Source of the DNA: Burkholderiales bacterium UBA1834
GTDB taxonomy: Bacteria; Pseudomonadota; Gammaproteobacteria; Burkholderiales; Burkholderiaceae_C
DNA: 30,143 nucleotides
Direction: 5' to 3'
Assembly: GCA_002339015.1 (NCBI GenBank)
Contig: DDJC01000023.1
Coordinates: 1 to 30,143 of the forward strand
Shown one piece after another: positions 24,591 to 30,143 of this stretch (positions are counted from its first letter, which is position 1; every line of letters starts with the position of its first letter). Made by a program: the position numbers and the translations under genes. The notes beneath the pieces were generated by a model. It was given only the letters and a program-made list of their open reading frames with translations. It searched no databases and was not told the origin of the DNA.

Positions 24591-25294
24591 GCAGCCAGTT
24601 TTTGCTCGAAAGCCACGGCCGCTCTGACTGCTTGCGGTGTGACCCTGTACAGACGCGCAACACGCTGCGCATCGCCCTGCTCGGCTTTGAATGCCGCCGC
24701 CAGTGTGTCCGTGGGGACCCCCGCATCGGCAATGATCGGCTCCCCGAACTGAAGCGCGGGATCCAGGACGATCAATTTGCGCTTGGGTTCAGGGTACCAG
24801 CGAAGTGCCTGAGCATCTGCACCGTACTCGATGCCTTCGATGAGGCTCGGCCTGATGACCGATTCCATCGCAAACTGGCGATTCCTCACGTCCAACATCC
24901 TCGCCTCTTCGCCCGCGCGCTCAACCGCCTCCAGGAAGATCTTGCGCCCATCGGTTACGAACCTGCGCGCGTGCAAGGGATAGTCGCCTAGGTACTCACG
25001 AGCAACATCGATGGTTTCGCGCACGACTCGCAACGAGACACCGCATTGAACAAAGCGGGCCACGGTCCGCAGTTCCAGCAAATCCTTGAATCCAAGCACC
25101 TGCTCGCTCGCCAAATCATCGTCTGCAGCGTACTGCAATGACCACAAGGGCTCCGAGTACCGTCGACCATCCTGGTGCTTCCAGGAATAGCCTTTGAGCC
25201 ATCGCTTGACGGTACGCACGTCTTCTCCTACGAGGCGCGAAGCCCTGTGCAGAGGGTAAAGCCCTGTGCCGAGAAGTTGATGCGATTGATCCAT
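24587..25294 (-). CDS. VapB45-like antitoxin (HTH plus DUF433)
   Basis: A protein of 235 residues from MDQSHQLLG. The N-terminal part (GLYPLHRASRLVGEDVRTVKRWLKGYSWKHQDG) looks like a MerR/HTH DNA-binding segment. The middle includes LGFKDLLELRTVARFVQCGVSLRVVRETIDVAREYLGDYPLHARRFVTDGRKIFLEA, and the C-terminus (DPALQFGEPIIADAGVPTDTLAAAFKAEQGDAQRVARLYRVTPQAVRAAVAFEQKL) is a clear DUF433 domain, the antitoxin part that binds the PIN toxin. GAGG lies 5-8 bases before the ATG. The product should neutralise the toxin and repress its own promoter through the N-terminal domain. Confidence 0.82.
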   Translation of the reverse strand: MDQSHQLLGTGLYPLHRASRLVGEDVRTVKRWLKGYSWKHQDGRRYSEPLWSLQYAADDDLASEQVLGFKDLLELRTVARFVQCGVSLRVVRETIDVAREYLGDYPLHARRFVTDGRKIFLEAVERAGEEARMLDVRNRQFAMESVIRPSLIEGIEYGADAQALRWYPEPKRKLIVLDPALQFGEPIIADAGVPTDTLAAAFKAEQGDAQRVARLYRVTPQAVRAAVAFEQKLAA

Positions 25295-25465
25295 GCGCCT
25301 CAGTGTAATGCTTGCCAGCAAGGCCGGCCAGACGACATAGAGTTGCGCAGGCAATATCCGCGCACGCCAATAGCAAGGCGAAAAGGGCTGGGGCGGTGCC
25401 TTGCGGTGTCACGCCAAAGCGCGACAGCCGTAGCAAGAACCTTACAGGCCAGCCGCTGCCCGCAG

Positions 25466-25510
25466 CGCAGCCGCCTTGTGGCTGCGGCGACATCGCTCAC
25501 GCGATGCCGC
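25466..25510. repeat. Adjacent hairpins between vapB45-like gene and metK
   Basis: CGCAGCC (25466-25472) pairs with GGCTGCG (25480-25486), and CATCGC (25491-25496) with GCGATG (25501-25506), flanked by GCGG and CCGC. They lie 38-82 bases downstream of the metK stop on the minus strand. No T-run follows, so they may slow or end metK transcripts with Rho or protect the 3' end. The rest of 25295-25547 shows no gene. Confidence 0.4.
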
Positions 25511-25547
25511 CTCGCCGCAAAGCCCAGGGAGCCCCGCTGCGCGTGGC

Positions 25548-26732
25548 TCAGCCTTTCAGGCCTGCTGCGTCCCGCAGCACCTGCGCCTTGTCCGTCCGCT
25601 CCCACGAGAACTCCGGCTCTTCACGCCCGAAGTGCCCGTAAGCCGCCGTCTTGCTGTAGATCGGGCGCAGCAGATCCAGCATCTGGATGATGCCCTTGGG
25701 GCGCAGGTCGAAGTGCTCATTGACCAGCGCGGCGATCTTCTCGTCGGGGATCACGCCCGTGCCTTCGGTGTAGATGGTCACGTTCATGGGCTTGGCCACG
25801 CCGATGGCGTAGGCCACCTGCACCTGGCACTGCTTGGCCAGGCCGGCGGCCACCACGTTCTTGGCCACGTAGCGGGCGGCGTAGGCGGCCGAGCGGTCCA
25901 CCTTGGTCGGATCCTTGCCGCTGAAGGCGCCACCGCCGTGGGGGCAGGCGCCACCATAGGTGTCGACGATGATCTTGCGGCCGGTCAGGCCGCAGTCACC
26001 CTGCGGGCCACCGACCACGAAACGGCCGGTCGGGTTCACCAGGTAGCGCGTGTTCTGCAGCCATTCCTTGGGCAGCACCGGCTTGATGATCTCTTCGATC
26101 ACCGCCTCGTTGAACTCGGGCTTCATCTTGTCGCCCAGGCTCCACTCGGGGGCGTGCTGGGTGGACAGCACCACGGTGTCGATGCTGTGAGGCTTGCCGT
26201 CCACATAACGCATCGTGACCTGGCTCTTGGCATCAGGGCGCAGGAAAGGCAGGCGGCCGTCCTTGCGCAGCTGGGCCTGGCGCTCGACCAGGCGGTGCGC
26301 GTAGTAGATGGGCGCGGGCATCAGCTCGGGCGTCTCGTCGCAGGCGTAGCCGAACATCAGGCCCTGGTCGCCAGCGCCGATGTTCAGGTAATCATCACTG
26401 GCGCGGTCTACGCCCTGGGCGATGTCGTTCGATTGCTTGTCATAGGCCACCAGCACCGCACAGCCCTTGTAGTCGATGCCGTACTCGGTGTTGTCGTAGC
26501 CGATGCGCTTGATGGTGTCGCGCGCCACCTGGATGTAGTCCACATGGGCGTTGGTGGTGATCTCGCCGGCCAGCACCACGAGGCCCGTGTTGCACAGGGT
26601 TTCGGCGGCCACGCGCGAGACGGGGTCCTGCTCGAAGATGGCGTCCAGGATGGCGTCGGAGATCTGGTCGGCCACCTTGTCGGGATGGCCTTCAGAGACG
26701 GATTCTGAGGTGAAGAGGAAATCGCTGGCCAC
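25548..26732 (-). CDS. metK: S-adenosylmethionine synthetase
   Basis: A protein of 394 residues, full length for MetK, which makes SAM from methionine and ATP. Signatures: SESVSEGHPDKVADQISDA (ATP/Mg site), GAGDQGLMFGYA, and GGGAFSGKDPTKVDRSAAYAARY with the P-loop-like GGGAFSGKD. The start is a GTG at 26732 with GGAGG about 9 bases upstream; homologues start at the same point (MA-DFLFTSESVSEG). It is read alone, divergent from two lipid A-type acyltransferases. It supplies the SAM whose by-product SAH controls the ahcY operon of this window. Confidence 0.97.
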   Translation of the reverse strand: MASDFLFTSESVSEGHPDKVADQISDAILDAIFEQDPVSRVAAETLCNTGLVVLAGEITTNAHVDYIQVARDTIKRIGYDNTEYGIDYKGCAVLVAYDKQSNDIAQGVDRASDDYLNIGAGDQGLMFGYACDETPELMPAPIYYAHRLVERQAQLRKDGRLPFLRPDAKSQVTMRYVDGKPHSIDTVVLSTQHAPEWSLGDKMKPEFNEAVIEEIIKPVLPKEWLQNTRYLVNPTGRFVVGGPQGDCGLTGRKIIVDTYGGACPHGGGAFSGKDPTKVDRSAAYAARYVAKNVVAAGLAKQCQVQVAYAIGVAKPMNVTIYTEGTGVIPDEKIAALVNEHFDLRPKGIIQMLDLLRPIYSKTAAYGHFGREEPEFSWERTDKAQVLRDAAGLKG

Positions 26733-26980
26733 GGGTATGTGCCTCCAATTGGCAAAGTTGACGAACTGAACCTCGGCGTCGCCGGGGCTGGGAAGAGATC
26801 CTTGTCGTCACTCTGGGCAGCGGCGAACGCTTTAGCGGCATTTGTGGATCGCCCCGCAAGTTGTTCCTTTAACTCGGCGATGCGCGCAGTGTAATGGATA
26901 TGCCCGGCGTCTATCACCTGAAATAAGCCTCATGCCTGTGCGACTTATCGCTCGCTGATGCACCAGTAAGATCGCACCCC

Positions 26981-27895
26981 ATGTCCCGAGTCTTCTTCGC
27001 ACTGGCCCGCTGGCCGCTGGGTGTGCTGCACCCCATCGGCAGCCTGATGGGCTGGCTGGCCTATGCGCTGTCACCCACCTACCGCCGCAGGCTGGCCGCC
27101 CATGCCAGCGCGGCAGGCCTCAGCCGCCGGCAGCGCTGGCAGGCCGTGGGCCACGCCGGCAAGATGGTGGCGGAAGTGCCTCGCCTGTGGGGGCGCCCGC
27201 GCGATCAGGCCCTGGGCAGCCGGGTACGCTGGTCACACCCGGAGGCGATCGACCAGGCCGTGTCCACCCAGCGCGGCGTGCTCATCCTCACGCCGCACCT
27301 GGGCTGCTTCGAGGTGGTGGCCCAGGCCTACGCCGAGCGGCACGGCGCCACCCAGCCCATCACCGCGCTGTACCGCCCCGCCAAGCAGGCCTGGCTGGCC
27401 GGGGTGATGGTGCACGCCCGCAACCGTCCCGGCATGCAGGCCAGCCCCGCCACCCTGGCAGGCGTGCGCCAGATGCTGCGGGCGCTGAAAAAGGGCGAGA
27501 CCGTCGGCCTGCTGCCCGACCAGGTACCGCCCGAGGGCATGGGCGCCTGGGCGCCCTTCTTCGGCCGCCCGGCCTACACCATGACCATGGCCGCCAAGCT
27601 GGTGGCCCAGACGGGCTGCACGGTGGTGCTGCTGCGCGGCGAACGCCTGGGCTGGGCCCAGCGCCGCCGCCTGAACGCCGACTACGTGGTGCACGCCCAG
27701 CGGGTATCTCCCGAGGTGGAGGCCTTGCTGGCAGCGGGGGGCGATCCCGCACAATCCAGCGCCGCGATCAACCGCCTGATGGAAGACATGATCATGCAGA
27801 GCCCCGAGCAGTACCTGTGGGGATACAACCGCTACAAGGGCCCGCGGGCAGAGATCCTGACCTCGGCCGAGGCCAAGGGCGCCTCCGCGCCATGA
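26981..27895 (+). CDS. LpxL-type lysophospholipid/lipid A acyltransferase, copy 1
   Basis: A protein of 304 residues with a hydrophobic N-terminal anchor (about 11-30). The acyltransferase HX4E motif is HLGCFE at 106-111 (TPHLGCFEVVAQAYAERHG), followed by ITALYRP and GLLPDQVPPEGMGAWAPFFGRPAYT, typical of LpxL/LpxM (HtrB/MsbB). These inner-membrane enzymes add a secondary acyl chain to lipid A. The start at 26981 is set by homology. The second copy begins 13 bases after its stop, so they form an operon. Which chain each adds cannot be told from sequence. Confidence 0.9.
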   Translation: MSRVFFALARWPLGVLHPIGSLMGWLAYALSPTYRRRLAAHASAAGLSRRQRWQAVGHAGKMVAEVPRLWGRPRDQALGSRVRWSHPEAIDQAVSTQRGVLILTPHLGCFEVVAQAYAERHGATQPITALYRPAKQAWLAGVMVHARNRPGMQASPATLAGVRQMLRALKKGETVGLLPDQVPPEGMGAWAPFFGRPAYTMTMAAKLVAQTGCTVVLLRGERLGWAQRRRLNADYVVHAQRVSPEVEALLAAGGDPAQSSAAINRLMEDMIMQSPEQYLWGYNRYKGPRAEILTSAEAKGASAP

Positions 27896-27908
27896 CCGGG
27901 GCCTCGCG

Positions 27909-28808
27909 ATGATCAAGGACGCGCTGATCCGCCTGGCCCTGGGCATCCTGTGGCTGCTGCAATGGCTGCCGCTGCCCATCCTGGCCGCGCTGGGCACGGG
28001 CCTGGGCCGCCTGCTCTACCGCCTGGCGGGCTCGCGCCGCCGCATCGCGCTGCGCAACCTGGAACTGTGCTTCCCCGGCATGCCCCTGGCCGAACGCCAG
28101 GCCGTGGTGCGCGAGCATTTCGGCTGGCTGCTGCGCAGCCTGCTGGAGCGCGCCATGTTCTGGTACGGGCCGCCCGCGCGCCTCAAACGCCTGATCCAGG
28201 TCGAAGGCGACATCGGCCTGGCCGAGCGCGAGTTCCAGGCCACCGGCCGCGCCACCATGTGGCTGTGCCCGCACTTCGTGGGGCTGGACGTGGCCGGCGC
28301 CGCCATCCTGCTGTGCCAGCCGCGCCCCGGGGCCTCCATCTACCAGGCACAGAGCAATGCCGTCATCGACGCCGCGATGAAGCGCGGCCGCCTGCGCTTC
28401 GGCGATGTCGAGATCTTCCCGCGGCAGGATTCGGTCAAGCCCATGCTGCGCGCCATCAAGGCCGGCCGCGGCTTCTTCAACCTGCCGGACATGGATTTCG
28501 GCATGCAGGACGCCGCCTTCGTGCCCTTCTTCGGCGTGCCGGCGGCCACGCTGCTGGCGCCTTCGCGCATGGCGCGCATGCTCAACATGGTGGTGCAGCC
28601 GGTGATCGCCGAGCTGCTGCCCGGCGGCCAGGGCTACAAGGTGCACTTCCTGCCCGCGCTGGAAAACTTCCCCACGGCCGACGCCGTGGCCGACACCGCC
28701 CGCCTGAACGCCTTCATCGAGGACCAGATCCGCCGGCGGCTGCCGCAGTATCTGTGGGTGCACAAGCGTTTCAAGACGCGCCCGCCGGGCGAACCCAGCG
28801 TGTATTGA
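27909..28808 (+). CDS. LpxL-type lipid A acyltransferase, copy 2
   Basis: A protein of 299 residues with a hydrophobic N-terminus (about 8-35) and the catalytic HX4D motif HFVGLD at 122-127. RRIALRNLELCFPGMPLAERQAVVREHFGWLLRSLLER, QSNAVIDAAMKRGR, and GFFNLPDMDFGMQDAAFVPFFGVPAATL are closer to classical LpxL/HtrB than copy 1. The closing PQYLWVHKRFKTRPPGEPSVY is also characteristic. It probably adds the first secondary acyl chain to lipid A. It follows copy 1 by 13 bases. Confidence 0.92.
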   Translation: MIKDALIRLALGILWLLQWLPLPILAALGTGLGRLLYRLAGSRRRIALRNLELCFPGMPLAERQAVVREHFGWLLRSLLERAMFWYGPPARLKRLIQVEGDIGLAEREFQATGRATMWLCPHFVGLDVAGAAILLCQPRPGASIYQAQSNAVIDAAMKRGRLRFGDVEIFPRQDSVKPMLRAIKAGRGFFNLPDMDFGMQDAAFVPFFGVPAATLLAPSRMARMLNMVVQPVIAELLPGGQGYKVHFLPALENFPTADAVADTARLNAFIEDQIRRRLPQYLWVHKRFKTRPPGEPSVY

Positions 28809-28818
28809 CACCGCTGCA

Positions 28819-28857
28819 TCGCGCCCTGTTGCGCGAGCACCGGGCAAACCCTGCCCG
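28819..28857 (+). repeat. Two small hairpins after the acyltransferase operon
   Basis: TCGCGC (28819-28824) pairs with GCGCGA (28831-28836), and CGGGC (28841-28845) with GCCCG (28853-28857). They begin 10 bases after the stop codon. Neither has a T-run, so a terminator role is only possible. Confidence 0.35.
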
Positions 28858-28875
28858 AACGCCTGCTCACGGCCC

Positions 28876-28903
28876 TCAACACCTCCCCTGCATCTGCCGA
28901 TAT
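28876..28903 (+). promoter_or_regulatory. Sigma28 (FliA)-like promoter of the second chemoreceptor gene
   Basis: TCAA (28876-28879), 16 bases, then GCCGATAT (28896-28903), the same 8-base -10 box as at the two other sites in the window. It lies 86 bases upstream of the start codon at 28990; spacing is one base longer than ideal. Confidence 0.6.
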
Positions 28904-28989
28904 CAAGGCCGTAGAGGCTTGCCCCGCGCTGCCCCGAGCGCCACGACGGCCCCTCTGAGCATGGCACCGAGATTGAGGAGCATACGAAC

Positions 28990-30143
28990 ATGATGAGCAC
29001 ATGGATCACCTGGCTGCGCGGGTTTTCGATCCGATCGCGTCTGCTGGCCTGCATGGCCCTGGTGGTGGCCATCGGCACCCTGGTGGGCACTGGCACCAGC
29101 TGGCAACTGCTGCAACTGCAGGGCAATCTGGACGATTTCGCCGAGCGCGAGTTCGCCGGCACCCAGCACGTGGGCGAGCTCACGCGCCTGCTGGGCCTGG
29201 TGCGCAGCCATGAGCAGGCGGCCATCATCAACACCGGCGATTCGGTGACCACGGCCGAGCATTTCAAGCAGTGGAAAGGCAACCTCGCCAAGACCCAGGC
29301 CACGCTGACCAAGATCGGCCAGGTGATGCCTGATCCCAAGGTGAACGAAGAGGTCAAGGCCATCGGCGCCCACCTCAAGGCCTACAGCGACAGCCTCACA
29401 CCCACGCTGGAGCTGATCAATGCCTCGGCCGTCAGTTCATCGGCAGAGGCTTTCCAATCCAGCGCCCCGGCCCGCGCCGAGGCCGACGCCATGGACGCCG
29501 CGATGGCCAAGCTCATCGCCGACGTCGAGGCCAGCGCCCAGGCTCGCCGCGAGCAGACCAGCCGCACGGTGCATCAGTCCATCATCGCGCTGTGGGTGAT
29601 GCTGCTGGCGCCGGGCCTGGTCTTCCTGCCGCTGATGGGCCTGAGCATTGCTTCCATCACCATCCCGCTCAAGCGCGCCGAGAGCATCACCGAGGCCATT
29701 GCCCATGGCGATCTGACCTACGACATCAGCCCCAAGGGCAAGGACGAGATCGCCCGCGTGATGCTGTCGATGCAGACCATGCAGCAGGGCCTGCGCGCCA
29801 TGGTGGCCGCCGTGCGCGAATCCTCCGAATCCATGCTCACGGCCAGCACCGAGATCGCCGTGGGCAACCAGGATCTGTCCAGCCGTACCGAGCACACCGC
29901 CTCCAGCCTGCAGCAGACGGCCTCGTCCATGAGCGAGCTCAGCGACACGGTGGACAAATCCGCCCTGTCGGCCACCGAGGCCAACCGCCTGGCCGACACC
30001 GCCAGCCACCGCGCCGTGCATGGCGGTGAGGTTGTGGGCAGCGTGGTGCAGCAAATGGACGAGATCAGCGCCGCTTCGCGCCAGATCGCCGACATCATCA
30101 GCGTGATCGACGGCATCGCCTTCCAGACCAACATCCTGGCGCT
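28990..30143 (+). CDS. Methyl-accepting chemotaxis protein (3' end beyond the window)
   Basis: The frame is open to the last base, giving 384 visible residues. The start at 28990 has GAGGAG about 10 bases upstream. Membrane segment 1 spans about 17-36, a periplasmic sensor about 37-195 (4HB-like; RLLGLVRSHEQAAIINTG), segment 2 about 198-222, then HAMP (PLKRAESITEAIAHGDLTYDI) and the adaptation region (VGNQDLSSRTEHTASSLQQTASSMSELSDTV). The window ends inside the signalling tip (DGIAFQTNILA). It is a paralogue of the receptor at 18033 with a different sensor, so it likely detects another ligand. Confidence 0.94.
   Translation, partial: MMSTWITWLRGFSIRSRLLACMALVVAIGTLVGTGTSWQLLQLQGNLDDFAEREFAGTQHVGELTRLLGLVRSHEQAAIINTGDSVTTAEHFKQWKGNLAKTQATLTKIGQVMPDPKVNEEVKAIGAHLKAYSDSLTPTLELINASAVSSSAEAFQSSAPARAEADAMDAAMAKLIADVEASAQARREQTSRTVHQSIIALWVMLLAPGLVFLPLMGLSIASITIPLKRAESITEAIAHGDLTYDISPKGKDEIARVMLSMQTMQQGLRAMVAAVRESSESMLTASTEIAVGNQDLSSRTEHTASSLQQTASSMSELSDTVDKSALSATEANRLADTASHRAVHGGEVVGSVVQQMDEISAASRQIADIISVIDGIAFQTNILA

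Noticed and set aside
26733..26917. Small upstream frame before metK (MIDAGHIHYTARIAELKEQL)
   Set aside because: It runs on into metK in another frame, has no clear ribosome site, and looks like chance openness in GC-rich DNA.

Overview
The window is a dense, high-GC stretch from a flagellated proteobacterium, most likely a betaproteobacterium of the order Burkholderiales. The grounds are codon use, the protein types, an S-adenosylhomocysteine (SAH) riboswitch ahead of ahcY, metK next to a pair of LpxL-type acyltransferases, and chemoreceptors of the usual Burkholderiales type. I cannot name a genus. No rRNA, tRNA, CRISPR array, insertion sequence or prophage gene was seen.

Layout. 1-1254: 3' part of a NodT-type outer-membrane efflux gene. 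1285-5441: a signalling block in which a GNAT acetyltransferase frame runs without a stop into a two-domain KaiC-like ATPase, followed by a single-domain response regulator and, convergently, a LOV-domain (blue-light type) hybrid histidine kinase. 5543-8917 (minus strand): a methyl-cycle operon ahcY-tlyA-metF behind a sigma70-like promoter, an SAH riboswitch and a terminator that can compete with it. 9120-10154: a periplasmic solute-binding-like protein with a strong terminator. 10256-11485: a membrane diguanylate cyclase with a sigma28-like promoter. 11564-12316: a DUF1275 membrane protein. 12673-14298: prfC (RF3), with a pair of operator-like palindromes upstream. 14428-16506: a secreted S8 protease with a GlyGly-CTERM-like tail. 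16469-19580: an HD-GYP protein diverging from a chemoreceptor. 19601-23039 (minus): a coupled operon of two acyl-CoA dehydrogenase-like proteins and an acetoacetate decarboxylase-family protein, opposite an AraC-family regulator (to 24179), with a 13-bp direct repeat between them. 24189-25294 (minus): a VapBC45-like toxin-antitoxin pair in AT-richer DNA. 25548-26732 (minus): metK. 26981-28808: two LpxL/LpxM-like acyltransferases. 28990 to the end: a second chemoreceptor, cut by the window edge.

Themes. (1) Methyl cycle: metK makes SAM, ahcY clears SAH, metF supplies methyl groups and tlyA uses SAM; the SAH riboswitch ties ahcY-tlyA-metF to SAH level. (2) Motility and c-di-GMP: a diguanylate cyclase and two chemoreceptors each carry a TCAA-like box and GCCGATAT at flagellar sigma28 spacing, and an HD-GYP protein sits beside one of them. 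(3) Light/KaiC signalling: the least understood block and the best candidate for something new, because the LOV kinase, the lone receiver and the KaiC-like ATPase look like one pathway and the ATPase frame is joined to an acetyltransferase.
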